The notes under the pieces are model-generated. The model searched no databases. It saw nothing but the letters and a program-made list of their open reading frames with translations, and was not told where the DNA came from. Shown piece by piece: positions 7,103 to 15,415 of a stretch of 64,000 nucleotides of DNA. The translations under genes and the position numbers were made by a program. The DNA comes from Centipeda infelix ATCC 43532. Lineage in GTDB: Bacteria > Bacillota > Negativicutes > Selenomonadales > Selenomonadaceae. The DNA is taken from assembly GCF_000234095.1 (NCBI RefSeq), contig NZ_JH376798.1, forward strand, positions 91,424 to 155,423, written 5' to 3'. Numbering within the stretch: the stretch's first letter is position 1; each line of letters starts with the position of its first letter.

Positions 7103-9628
7103 ATGACCTTACTCGAACAGTGCCAAATTTGGCACGAGAACAACGAATTTCAGAAGATTATCGCGGAGATCGAGGCGCTGCCAAGCGAGGAGCGCACGCC
7201 GGAACTCGACAGTGAGCTTGCGCGCGCCTACAACAATACGGCAGGCGCGGGCGATCGCGCGTATTTTGAAAAGGCAATCGGACTCCTCTCTCCCCACGCG
7301 GACTATTTCGCGGGCGATCATCTCTGGAACTTCCGCATGGGCTACGCCTACTACTACCTCGACCGCGAGGACCGCGCCCTCCCACATTTTGAGGCGGCCC
7401 TCGCCGCGCTCCCCGAGGATGCGGATACCAAGAGTATGATTGCATACTGTCACAAGGGACTTTCCATGCCGCTCTTTCAGCGCCCGTTCCGCACCCGCGT
7501 GCAGGAGGCGTGGGCAGCGTTCGAGAACATAGAGACGGAGCTGCGCGCGCTGATGGATGCGGGGCCGGATCACGGCGAGGAGCTCATCGAGCGGTGCGAC
7601 ACTGTTCTGCGCATCGCCCTCTCCGACGCAGCCTTCGAGATGGGACGCAGCGGGGAAAAATACGAGCTGATCCTAACGCCCGAGGGCGTGCGCGCAAAGC
7701 TCTTTCCGCTCGTCTATTTCGCACGCCATGCCCCCGCCTCCGTGCGCGAGCACTGGGACATCCGCGTCGGGCGCACCGCCTCTCTTGGTGCCCTGCGTAC
7801 GGGCGACAACCGCATCGAGATGAAGGATGTCGCCGTCTGGTTCGCACAGGAGGGAGAGGGGATCGCCCTCATGGTCTACTGCGAAAAACTCCTTTCTCTC
7901 CTGAAGGAGGACGAGAATCGCACATGGTGGATGCTCTCCACGATCGTCGATCAGGCACTTGGCGAAATCGTCTCCATCCGCCTCATCCATGATTTCGATG
8001 TCCTCGATGCGCCGCGGGAAGATCCGCCGATTCTACTGACGGATCTGCCAAAGGCCCTTGAGGAAGCGGGGCTTTCTCTCGACAGCGATGCCGAGGACTA
8101 TCTGGAGCACTCCTATCTCGCCTACGAACGCGAGCCGCAGGACATTTCCGATACGAGCTGGCGGTTCGATGTCTACACGGGCAGTACGCGTCTGCCCTCC
8201 ATCCTCAGCGCCTATACGGAAAACGATGCGACACTCGTGGATATGTACCATGCGGACGGGATTGTGGCGGGCTTTCTCGCCTATCCGCTGACGGATGCGT
8301 TGCGTGCGGATTCGGAGGCTCCCCTCGCGTTTCGCGATGCGCTCATGACGGCAATCGAGAGGGATACCAAGGAGCCGGATGTCGTGACTTTCCTTGGCGG
8401 AGCGACGGGTACGGACTGCGGCTATCTGGACTTTCTCGCATGGGATCTGCGCGCCGTCCTCGACGCCGCCAACGACTTTCTCGAACAGACGGATCTGCCG
8501 TGGGCGGTATTCCACTCCTTCCGACGGGACGCAAATTCCGTCAGCCTCTTTGATCGTACGGAGGAGGAGGAAAGCGCGGAGCAGGAAAGCCCCGCCGCCG
8601 CGAAAGCCTCCCTGCTCTCCCCTGCGGCGGTTCGGAAACTCGAGGCGATGGACGACGGCTCGACGGGCTATTTCTACAAGATGCTGCACTATCTGGAATC
8701 GTACATCAAGAACGGAACGATCAAGGGGAATTTCACGCGCGAGGAGGCGCGTGCCGATCTGGATATTGCACTGTGGTATGCATACGCGTGCAACAATATC
8801 GATGCCTACGAGTACTACTACCGTACAACGCAGTGGATGCCGGCGGCAGCGGTAAACGCAAAGGGCTGCGGGACATACTACTACCGCTACGCCGTCGCCC
8901 TCATGTACTGCGGACGACTGGACGATGCACTCCGCATGGCAGAGAAGGGTGCACAGGAGGAGCCGGACTATCCGTGGACATATCTGCAGCTCGGCAAACT
9001 CCGCGCACACTTCGGCGACTGTGACGGGGCACACGAGGCAGTGCAGAAGGGGCTTGCGCTCGTGCCGGACGATCATGAATTTCTGACGCTTGCACGTGAG
9101 ATCGAGGAGGGTGCGACCATCGAGCAGATGTCCTACCACTGGATTGATCCCACGTTTGACGAGGAGCTGCAAGAGGCGGCTGCGACAGGCGAAACATTGG
9201 GGCTGCGTGACGGCGTGGATGCCGATGGAGAAATGTACGAAAAGCAGCGCGCCATCGCCTGCATGACGTTAAATGAGGCGGGGCTTGCGTATTTCCGCCA
9301 GCTTTTCCGTCCCGATCCGAAAAACTACGAGCGAAACGCGCCCTATTGCAGCTTCGACTATCCCGTGGGCGATACATCCGTGCGGCTCGTCTTTCACATG
9401 AACGAGGCAGGGCTGTCGAAGCGCAGCCCCGCATGGCTGCGCACGCAGAAGGAACGCCTCGACGATAGGCGCTGGCTGAAACGCGTCGATGATGCGGGAA
9501 CGGGCACGCTGAGCACAGTGCATTTCGAACTCGACAATCAGGTTACGCTCGCGTATCAGTACCCGTGGCAGGAGAAGTACGTCTACATCCCCTTGGACGA
9601 GGACGGGAATCCGAAGGATGAGGAGTAG
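7103..9628 (+). CDS. Large TPR-containing protein
   Basis: An 841-aa cytoplasmic protein; the ATG follows AGGAG, 16 nt after the previous stop. Helical TPR-like repeats occupy residues about 15-120 and again about 600-680 (YYYRYAVALMYCGRLDDALRMAEKG, YLQLGKLRAHFGDCDGAHEAVQKGL). Between and after them are regions that do not resemble anything I know, including an acidic Glu-rich linker near residue 490. Similar large TPR proteins often sit with SUFU/DUF1963/DUF4253 genes in Firmicutes. A terminator at 9644-9670 closes the unit. Function unknown; a binding scaffold is likely. Confidence 0.75.
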   Translation: MTLLEQCQIWHENNEFQKIIAEIEALPSEERTPELDSELARAYNNTAGAGDRAYFEKAIGLLSPHADYFAGDHLWNFRMGYAYYYLDREDRALPHFEAALAALPEDADTKSMIAYCHKGLSMPLFQRPFRTRVQEAWAAFENIETELRALMDAGPDHGEELIERCDTVLRIALSDAAFEMGRSGEKYELILTPEGVRAKLFPLVYFARHAPASVREHWDIRVGRTASLGALRTGDNRIEMKDVAVWFAQEGEGIALMVYCEKLLSLLKEDENRTWWMLSTIVDQALGEIVSIRLIHDFDVLDAPREDPPILLTDLPKALEEAGLSLDSDAEDYLEHSYLAYEREPQDISDTSWRFDVYTGSTRLPSILSAYTENDATLVDMYHADGIVAGFLAYPLTDALRADSEAPLAFRDALMTAIERDTKEPDVVTFLGGATGTDCGYLDFLAWDLRAVLDAANDFLEQTDLPWAVFHSFRRDANSVSLFDRTEEEESAEQESPAAAKASLLSPAAVRKLEAMDDGSTGYFYKMLHYLESYIKNGTIKGNFTREEARADLDIALWYAYACNNIDAYEYYYRTTQWMPAAAVNAKGCGTYYYRYAVALMYCGRLDDALRMAEKGAQEEPDYPWTYLQLGKLRAHFGDCDGAHEAVQKGLALVPDDHEFLTLAREIEEGATIEQMSYHWIDPTFDEELQEAAATGETLGLRDGVDADGEMYEKQRAIACMTLNEAGLAYFRQLFRPDPKNYERNAPYCSFDYPVGDTSVRLVFHMNEAGLSKRSPAWLRTQKERLDDRRWLKRVDDAGTGTLSTVHFELDNQVTLAYQYPWQEKYVYIPLDEDGNPKDEE

Positions 9629-9643
9629 AATTTACTGCATATG

Positions 9644-9670
9644 AAAAAGGAGGCGCACGCCTCCTTTTTT
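9644..9670. terminator. Bidirectional intrinsic terminator
   Basis: AAAAAGGAGGCG pairs with CGCCTCCTTTTTT, giving a G+C-rich stem with A and T tracts on opposite sides. It can end transcription of the TPR gene and of the minus-strand antitoxin-like gene. Confidence 0.85.
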
Positions 9671-9674
9671 GATG

Positions 9675-9854
9675 TCAGCTATCGTATGGAGTGGGGTCTG
9701 CCGTAATCTCAAACGGAATACGCCGGTCTTGTACGACCTTTACCGCAAACATCGTGAACGCATCAGCCATAGTCAGCCCCATCTTGCTGCAGGTCTCCTC
9801 CATGTTTCGCTTGAGATCCGCGTCCATTGAAAAACGGATCGTTCCTTCTGCCGT
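9675..9854 (-). CDS. RelB/DinJ-type antitoxin, decayed or ACG start
   Basis: A short RHH-antitoxin-like frame: after the first codon it reads AEGTIRFSMDADLKRNMEE, then MGLTMADAFTMFAVKVV and RRIPFEIT, the hallmark order of RelB/DinJ antitoxins. The first in-frame ATG (9827) would delete the N-terminal DNA-binding strand TIRFSM. With the strand included, the first codon is ACG at 9852-9854, placed 7 nt after AGAAGGGGG, exactly where an ATG should be. So the gene has either a mutated or a rare start. No toxin partner is adjacent. It follows the LUD gene directly. It is too small to be sure that it is expressed. Confidence 0.55.
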   Translation of the reverse strand, partial: TAEGTIRFSMDADLKRNMEETCSKMGLTMADAFTMFAVKVVQDRRIPFEITADPTPYDS

Positions 9855-9870
9855 ATAAAGTCCCCCTTCT

Positions 9871-10506
9871 TTATAATCCCAGCTCCTCCTCGATCAGCAC
9901 GAGCTCCATCGGGCGGTAGCTCATCTTCTTGTAGTGGATGGTCAGCGCATTGCAGATGCGCTCAAGTGCCGCGCAGTCATAGCAGCGCGTGCCGTCTTTC
10001 GCGCAGGGTGTTTTCTTGCCCTTGCGGTGCGCGTTGCGCGGGGCGGCGATGCTGTGAATGCGCTCGATCCCCGCCTCGATGTCGGGGACGAGCTTATTGA
10101 TGCCGACGACGAAGTAGGTCTTTTCATGTCCGAAGAGCGAGCCCGCGACACGGTTGCCCGCACCGTCCATGTTGAGGATCTGCCCCTCTTCCGTGATGGC
10201 GTTCGCCGAGAGCAGGAACACGTCTGTCATCAGTGCCTCACGACCTGCCGCGAGAAAAGCCTCGATACCGCCGACGTGCCCCGCGCGGGGCGGGTCGATT
10301 ACCTCGTTATGCACGCTCAGACGCTCATAGAGCGAAAGTGCCCGCAGCGTCTCGGAGTCGCCGAAGCCGACGCGCTTGCCGCGAATCTCGGCAGCGAGGT
10401 AGTCCGCCGCCGCTGTGCGCTCCGCGAAGCGCGAAACATCGTAGCGGTTCCTGCGGAATGCCTCCACCGTGCGCACAATGCGCTCCTCATAAGCCGTGTC
10501 GGACAT
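9871..10506 (-). CDS. LUD-domain (LutC/YkgG-type) protein
   Basis: A 211-aa LUD (DUF162) protein. Diagnostic parts are the N-terminal helix, KRVGFGDSETL, TDVFLLSANAITEEGQILNMDGAGNRVAG and YFVVGINKLVPDIEAGIERI, then a Cys-bearing tail (CAKDGTRCYDCAALERIC) like that of stand-alone YkgG-type members. LutC relatives work with Fe-S proteins in lactate use; stand-alone members have no settled role. The ATG at 10506 follows AAGGAGGTGGG. The gene lies between the second mqnE (stop at 10569, same strand) and the antitoxin-like gene. Confidence 0.85.
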   Translation of the reverse strand: MSDTAYEERIVRTVEAFRRNRYDVSRFAERTAAADYLAAEIRGKRVGFGDSETLRALSLYERLSVHNEVIDPPRAGHVGGIEAFLAAGREALMTDVFLLSANAITEEGQILNMDGAGNRVAGSLFGHEKTYFVVGINKLVPDIEAGIERIHSIAAPRNAHRKGKKTPCAKDGTRCYDCAALERICNALTIHYKKMSYRPMELVLIEEELGL

Positions 10507-10568
10507 TGTTCCCACCTCCTTCGCATAGCCCTTGATGCCAATGTGTCGCGAAGCGAACCCGCTCCCTC

Positions 10569-11654
10569 TCAATACGTCTCGATGATATTAAAGTTCGAGT
10601 CACACGCAGCGGGCGTGCGCCCGATCTCACGGATGACGCGGATGATGTGATCCTCCGAGAGTGCGCGGGGGCTCTTCGCACCTGCATCGTGGAGAATTGT
10701 CTCCTTGTGCACCGTGCCGTCGATATCGTTCGCACCGAAACAGAGCGCGACCTGTGCCACGGGCACGGTCAGCATCACCCAGTACGCCTTGATGTTGCGG
10801 AAGTTGTCGAGCATCAGACGCGAGATCGCAATCGTCCTGAGATCGTCCCACATCGACGTCTGCCGCACCGTCCGCCCCAGCTCCGTATTCGACGGCAGAA
10901 ACGGGAACGGGATGAACGTCTGGAATCCGCCCGTCTCATCCTGGAGATCGCGCAGCCGCATCATGTGCTCCACACGCTCCTCGATCGTCTCGATGTGTCC
11001 GTAGAGCATGGACGCATTCGTCTTGATGCCGAGCGTATGTGCCGTACGGTGTGTCTCAAGCCACTCATCCGCTGTCGCCTTGTTCGGACAGAGTTCGCCG
11101 CGCACGCGGTCGGTCAGAATCTCCGCACCGCCGCCCGCAATCGACTGCAGTCCCGCCTCACGCAGCCGCAGGAGCACCTCGCGCACCGTACGCCCCGAAC
11201 TCTTTGCAAAATGCGTGATTTCCACGCCCGTAAAGCCCTTCAGATAGAGCGTGGGAAACGCCTCATGCAGAGCCTTGAGCCGCATAAGATAGTCCTCGAA
11301 CGTCCAGTCCGGATGCAGCCCGCTCACCACATGCAGCCCCGCGAGATGCGGATCGCGCATCGCATCCGCGACGTGCGCCACCGCCTCCTCCACGCTCATC
11401 TCGTACGCGCCCTTGTCCTCAGCGTCGCGCCCGAACGCGCAGAACTTGCAGTGCGCGAGACAGATATTCGTAAGGTTCACATGGCAGTTCACGTTGTAGT
11501 AGACAATGTCACCGCACTTCTCCTGCCGCACGCGATCAGCAAGCGCACCAATCCACGCAATATCGCGGCACGCAAAGAGCCGCAGCCCATCCTCCCGTGT
11601 CAGCCGCTCACCATTCTCTATTTTCTTCTCAATATCCAAGTATTCGCTGTGCAA
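10569..11654 (-). CDS. Second MqnE-like radical SAM enzyme
   Basis: A protein of 361 aa if begun at TTG 11654, which sits 8 nt after AGGAG and gives the family length. Longer upstream frames run into a MITE and are not credible. The radical-SAM motif is CLAHCKFC (Cys65, Cys69, Cys72). LHVVSGLHPDW, SIAGGGAEIL, MLYGHIET and FIPFPFLPSNTELG match MqnE. It is clearly diverged from the copy at 2154-3251. Either it is a second aminofutalosine synthase or it uses another acceptor (the CofH/MqnE group is broad). Its partner gene is the LUD protein, not mqnC. Confidence 0.8.
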   Translation of the reverse strand: MHSEYLDIEKKIENGERLTREDGLRLFACRDIAWIGALADRVRQEKCGDIVYYNVNCHVNLTNICLAHCKFCAFGRDAEDKGAYEMSVEEAVAHVADAMRDPHLAGLHVVSGLHPDWTFEDYLMRLKALHEAFPTLYLKGFTGVEITHFAKSSGRTVREVLLRLREAGLQSIAGGGAEILTDRVRGELCPNKATADEWLETHRTAHTLGIKTNASMLYGHIETIEERVEHMMRLRDLQDETGGFQTFIPFPFLPSNTELGRTVRQTSMWDDLRTIAISRLMLDNFRNIKAYWVMLTVPVAQVALCFGANDIDGTVHKETILHDAGAKSPRALSEDHIIRVIREIGRTPAACDSNFNIIETY

Positions 11655-11730
11655 TTCATCGTCTCCTAAAATATATGATGAGTTAGGGATTTCGACATAC
11701 AGGGTGCATTTCCCTGCCATATACGACAAA

Positions 11731-11752
11731 GGAGCAGACCGCAGCCTGCTCC
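11731..11752 (-). terminator. Hairpin upstream of second mqnE
   Basis: GGAGCAG (11731-11737) pairs with CTGCTCC (11746-11752); on the minus strand the stem is followed by TTTGTCG. It lies between MITE copy 2 and the second mqnE, so it may act as an attenuator or as a stop for transcripts leaving the cyclase gene. Confidence 0.35.
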
Positions 11753-11771
11753 GTCGTTGTATATCAGCTGA

Positions 11772-11935
11772 CGGAAGCACTGATAAATTCAGCCGCGCCA
11801 TCTTGACGCATCTTTTTTGCCCGTACTTCGTCGGCAAATCCTCCACATAGCTTTGGCTATGCGTCCGGTTTGCCTCCTTGTTCGGACGAAAAAATCTACG
11901 CCAATCTGACGGACTTCATTTTATCAGCGATTCCT
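11772..11935 (-). mobile_element. MITE copy 2
   Basis: A 164-bp copy in the same orientation as copy 1. The left repeat reads CGGAAGCACTGATAAA (first base changed) and the right repeat ends in ATTCCT at 11935, followed by TA. Its outermost base is the first base of the cyclase stop codon (TAA on the minus strand, 11935-11937). Confidence 0.88.
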
Positions 11936-12702
11936 TACTTCTTCGGCGTAATCGCAAGTGCGCGCACGGGCAGTCCCGTTGCGCCCTCGATGTTCGGCCA
12001 CGCGAGGAAGAGGAGTGCACCCGCAGGTGCCACCCGATCGAGATTTGTCAGCACCTCCACCTGCAGCTTCCCCTTGTCCAGCAGATAACGCTCGCACGCA
12101 AGATCGCCCGCCTTTGCCGCCTCCGCCGAGGCGTCCGTATCCAGCGTCTCATGCCCGCTCGCCGCTGCATTGCGCGTCTCGTAGATGTACTTCAGCGCAT
12201 CCATCGACCAGCCGGGGAAGTGCTCACTGCCGTCCTCTGCCGTGCCGGAGATCGCGTCCATATCCGGCCAATGCCTGCTCCACCCCGTATAGAGCGCGAC
12301 AAACGCACCGTCCGGAATCGCCCCGTACTTCTCCTCGTACGCCTTGATATCCGCCACCGTCACTGCATAGTGCACATCGCGCGCGACCTGCTCCGTCACA
12401 TCGATCACGCACAGCGGATAGAGCATATGCTGCGCCCCATAGGACTCGGCGAGCGGACGATTGCGGACGAAATGCCCCGGAAAATCGATGTGCGTTCCGA
12501 ACTGGCCCGGGAACTTGAACGTCTGGATCAGACAGTCAAGCATCGGATTGCCCCAGTCAAAGCAGGTCTTTGCGAGCTCCACGGATCCCTCGGGAATCCC
12601 CGCCCAAAACGGGCTGTCATTGTTCAGCGGATGCGTCAGATCCACCCACTCATACGTATCGGACTTCAGCTCATCGAGCACATTCCACAGTTGATATGTC
12701 AT
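11935..12702 (-). CDS. Cyclase-family (kynurenine formamidase-like) hydrolase
   Basis: A 255-aa member of the metal-dependent cyclase family (PF04199). The signature metal site is FGTHIDFPGHF, and YEWVDLTHPLNNDSPFW is the usual N-terminal strand. Members hydrolyse amides or lactones such as N-formylkynurenine. The ATG follows AAGGAG. It lies between the second mqnE and a LysR gene, and a sigma-70 promoter overlaps the end of that LysR gene. The stop codon abuts a MITE, so the original C-terminus may have been trimmed. Substrate unknown; a link to the dehydratase genes beyond the regulator is possible. Confidence 0.8.
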   Translation of the reverse strand: MTYQLWNVLDELKSDTYEWVDLTHPLNNDSPFWAGIPEGSVELAKTCFDWGNPMLDCLIQTFKFPGQFGTHIDFPGHFVRNRPLAESYGAQHMLYPLCVIDVTEQVARDVHYAVTVADIKAYEEKYGAIPDGAFVALYTGWSRHWPDMDAISGTAEDGSEHFPGWSMDALKYIYETRNAAASGHETLDTDASAEAAKAGDLACERYLLDKGKLQVEVLTNLDRVAPAGALLFLAWPNIEGATGLPVRALAITPKK

Positions 12703-12743
12703 ATCCCCATCTCCTTTATTGCATACAAAAAATATATGTTTAT

Positions 12744-12770
12744 AGTATAACAAAATCGTCGTTTTGTCAA
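12744..12770 (-). promoter_or_regulatory. Promoter of the cyclase gene
   Basis: On the minus strand TTGACA (12765-12770) and TATACT (12744-12749) stand 15 nt apart; TACTAT at 17 nt is an alternative -10. The -35 box overlaps the 3' end of the LysR gene. Confidence 0.55.
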
Positions 12771-13714
12771 TCCTCACGCATCGACTGAAAGAAGCACAAA
12801 AACGTCCGCACCACCTGCGGTACGAAGCGCACACGGCTGCTCAATGCGTAGAACGTGCGGCGCACCTGTGCATGTGCAATACGGTAGTAGACCATCGGGG
12901 CGGGTACGCTCATCGCGATGAGCTGATCGCTGACGAACACCGCTCCGATGCCACTCTGTGCGATGTGGTAGGATGTGACGAACTGATCCACCTGCAAGCG
13001 GATCTGCGGAACAAATCCCGCATCAGCGCAAATACGGCAGGCACGCCGATAGAGGTTGTTCTTCTCGGACAGAAAGACCATCGGCGTATCAGCAAATGTA
13101 CGCAGCGGCACGGCGGGAGAATCCCCTTCCCCGTACGCCCTCGCCGCAATTGCTGCGTGCGAGAGCGCATAGCCTGCAAGCGTGCGATTGACAGGAAAGC
13201 ACTCCGGCACGGCAAGGAGGAGCTGATCGTGAAAGGCGGGCACTGCATTGATACCCTCCGCCCGCGCCGCCTCTGTACCGAACGTGAGATCGAGTTGTCC
13301 CTCAGCAAGCAGTGCAATGCTCCGATCCGAGTTCCCCTCCGTCAGTTCAACCCGTGCCTCCGGATACCGTACAAGGAATTGTCCAAGCACAGGCGGCAGC
13401 AGGAATGAATTGACGTACTGCGTCCCACCCACGCGCAGTGTCCCCTGGCGAAAGTCCACCACATCCTGCAGTTCATCCGCAAAGGACTGCTCCAAGCGGG
13501 ACAACTGTTCAATATGAGATGCATAGCACACGCCCGCGCGCGTCAGGCGCAGTGGGCGTGCGGTGCGGTCAAAGAGCGGCATCCCGATCCGCTCCTCCTC
13601 CTTGCGCACGGCAATGCTCAGGGCGGGCGGCGTGACATGCAGAATTTTTGCAGCCTCGGCAAAGCTGCCACACATATCAATCGTCTGAATATACTTCAGA
13701 AGAGTCTCCATCAT
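12767..13714 (-). CDS. LysR-family transcriptional regulator
   Basis: A 315-aa LTTR. The N-terminal winged helix-turn-helix is GSFAEAAKILHVTPPALSIAVRKEEERIGMPLFDRTARPLRLTRAG (residues about 16-60), followed by a substrate-binding domain with the usual LRVGGTQYV start. It is divergent from the SAF/UxaA genes, with a 112-bp gap holding an LTTR-type dyad at 13742-13760. It probably controls those genes, and perhaps the cyclase downstream of itself. The inducer is unknown. Confidence 0.9.
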   Translation of the reverse strand: MMETLLKYIQTIDMCGSFAEAAKILHVTPPALSIAVRKEEERIGMPLFDRTARPLRLTRAGVCYASHIEQLSRLEQSFADELQDVVDFRQGTLRVGGTQYVNSFLLPPVLGQFLVRYPEARVELTEGNSDRSIALLAEGQLDLTFGTEAARAEGINAVPAFHDQLLLAVPECFPVNRTLAGYALSHAAIAARAYGEGDSPAVPLRTFADTPMVFLSEKNNLYRRACRICADAGFVPQIRLQVDQFVTSYHIAQSGIGAVFVSDQLIAMSVPAPMVYYRIAHAQVRRTFYALSSRVRFVPQVVRTFLCFFQSMRED

Positions 13715-13741
13715 TAAACTCCATTTATCCTAGGTAAAATA

Positions 13742-13760
13742 TGTTAAATTGATTTTAACA
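13742..13760. promoter_or_regulatory. LysR-type operator dyad
   Basis: TGTTAAA and TTTAACA form a perfect 7-5-7 inverted repeat in the divergent gap between the regulator and the dehydratase genes. The size and place fit an LTTR recognition site. It is surrounded by A+T-rich sequence that would hold both promoters. Confidence 0.5.
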
Positions 13761-13826
13761 TCAAAACATATTATCATCAAGATAAGAAATATTTATCCCG
13801 TTCTGTGCACACAGGAGGAGAGCACC

Positions 13827-14132
13827 ATGACAGCGAATGCCATTCTGTTGGACGAAAAGGACAATGTTGCGACCTGCACGGGCGAGGTTGCACCGGGCAC
13901 GCCGGTCACATGCTTCGGCAGGGCGTGCGCCGAGGTCGAGAGCACGGAGACAATCCCCATCTGGCACAAGATCGCCCTCAGGCCAATCCCGAAGGGCGGT
14001 CATGTGTTCAAGTACGGAGAGCTGATCGGCGAGGCACTGAGAGACATCCCGCGCGGTGCATGGGTCTCGCACGAGAACATCTACAGCGTGCCGCGCGACT
14101 ATGCCTCTGAGTATATCGGGAAGAAAGGGTGA
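13827..14132 (+). CDS. UxaA-family dehydratase, SAF-domain subunit
   Basis: A 101-aa protein equal to the N-terminal SAF domain of altronate/galactarate dehydratases (PTCFGRACAEVES, IPIWHKIALRPIPKGGHVFKYGELIGEALRDIPRGAWVSHENI). In split enzymes such as sulfolactate sulfo-lyase SuyA/SuyB or two-part UxaA it pairs with the large subunit, which starts 5 nt downstream. The ATG follows AGGAGGAG. It is divergent from the LysR gene. Confidence 0.88.
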   Translation: MTANAILLDEKDNVATCTGEVAPGTPVTCFGRACAEVESTETIPIWHKIALRPIPKGGHVFKYGELIGEALRDIPRGAWVSHENIYSVPRDYASEYIGKKG

Positions 14133-14137
14133 GAACG

Positions 14138-15298
14138 ATGGAGTTCTGGGGATATAAACGCAAGGATGGTCGTGCGGGCATCCGCAACCATGTGCTCATC
14201 CTGCCCGCCTGCGCGTGCGGCAGCGAGTCCTCGCGCATCGTTGCAAGTCAGGTGCGCGGCGCGGTCAGCATCGTGTTCAACACGGGCTGCTCGGACGTGG
14301 CGGCGAATACGGCGATGTCGCAAAAGGTGCTGACGGGCTTTGCCTGCAACCCGAACGTCTACGGTGTTGTCATCATTGGGCTTGGGTGCGAGACTGTCCC
14401 GCATCGCAAACTGCGCGAGAAGATCGAGGCGATGACCTCAAAGCCCGTCGTCTCCTTCGGCATACAGGAGGAAGGCGGTACGCTCAAAACCATCGAAAAG
14501 GCCGTCCGTGCGGCGCGCGAGATGGCGTCGGCGGCAGGAATGCAGCAAAAGGAACGCTGCGGCATCTCGGAGCTCCTGCTCGGCATCGAGTGCGGCGGCT
14601 CGGACGCAACCTCGGGGCTTGCCTCGAATCCCGCCGTCGGCGAACTGAGCGATCGTCTCGTCGATCTCGGCGCATCGACAATGATGAGCGAGTCCATTGA
14701 GTGGATCGGCGGAGAGCATGTCCTTGCAAAACGTGCGGCAACCCCCGAGATCCACGATCAGATCATCCGTGTCTGCGAGGACTACGAGGCGCATCTGAAA
14801 GCGGCAGGTCAGGACTGCCGTGCAGGACAGCCGACCCCCGGCAACAAGGACGGCGGTCTCTCCACCATCGACGAAAAGAGTCTCGGCTGCATCCGCAAGG
14901 GAGGCACGCGCCCGATCGTCGAGGTTCTGGCGCAGGCCGAACGACCGACGAAACGCGGCGCGATCGTCATGGATACGGCGGGCTACGACATTTCCTCCGT
15001 TACTTCGATGGTTGCGGCGGGCTGCAACGTCATCGTCTTCACCACGGGGCGCGGAACACCGACGGGCAACGCCATCGTACCGGTGCTCAAGGTCACAGCA
15101 AACGCGCACACGTATTCGTGGATGGAGGACAACATGGATGTCGATCTCAGCGGCATCCTGCGCGGCGAGGAGAGCATTTCCGCGAGCGGCGAACGCCTCC
15201 TCACACGCATTCACGAGGTCGCAAACGGCCGCCTCACGAAGGCAGAGGCGTATGGATTCTCCGACATCGCTGTCGATCACGTCTGCCGCTTCGTATAG
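14138..15298 (+). CDS. UxaA-family dehydratase, large subunit
   Basis: A 386-aa UxaA C-terminal-type lyase: GYKRKDGRAGIRNHVLILP at the N-terminus, LGIECGGSDATSGLASNP in the middle, and DTAGYDISSVTSMVAAGCNVIVFTTGRGTPTGNAI at the C-terminus. With the SAF subunit it would dehydrate a sugar acid (altronate or galactarate type) or cleave sulfolactate; the sequence alone does not tell which. The ATG at 14138 follows AAAGGGTGAG; a GTG 9 nt upstream is less well placed. Co-transcribed with the SAF gene. Confidence 0.88.
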   Translation: MEFWGYKRKDGRAGIRNHVLILPACACGSESSRIVASQVRGAVSIVFNTGCSDVAANTAMSQKVLTGFACNPNVYGVVIIGLGCETVPHRKLREKIEAMTSKPVVSFGIQEEGGTLKTIEKAVRAAREMASAAGMQQKERCGISELLLGIECGGSDATSGLASNPAVGELSDRLVDLGASTMMSESIEWIGGEHVLAKRAATPEIHDQIIRVCEDYEAHLKAAGQDCRAGQPTPGNKDGGLSTIDEKSLGCIRKGGTRPIVEVLAQAERPTKRGAIVMDTAGYDISSVTSMVAAGCNVIVFTTGRGTPTGNAIVPVLKVTANAHTYSWMEDNMDVDLSGILRGEESISASGERLLTRIHEVANGRLTKAEAYGFSDIAVDHVCRFV

Positions 15299-15380
15299 AC
15301 GCATTGCATTCCGCTTTGCAACGCATAGAGACATCATGTGCACTGTGTCGCAAAAATTTTACAGATTTTTCAAAATGGTA

Positions 15381-15409
15381 TTGACAATCTTCTGAAGTTT
15401 GACTATACT
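15381..15409 (+). promoter_or_regulatory. Strong sigma-70 promoter of the large RNA
   Basis: A consensus TTGACA (15381-15386), a 17-nt spacer and TATACT (15404-15409). The predicted start is near 15416. No protein gene follows within 700 nt. Confidence 0.85.
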
Positions 15410-15415
15410 AAAGAT

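Noticed and set aside
11655-11846. N-terminal extension of the second MqnE
   Set aside because: The extra residues are translated from a MITE and its flank (PTKYGQKRCVKM and so on), lack homology to MqnE, and a well-placed TTG start lies downstream.
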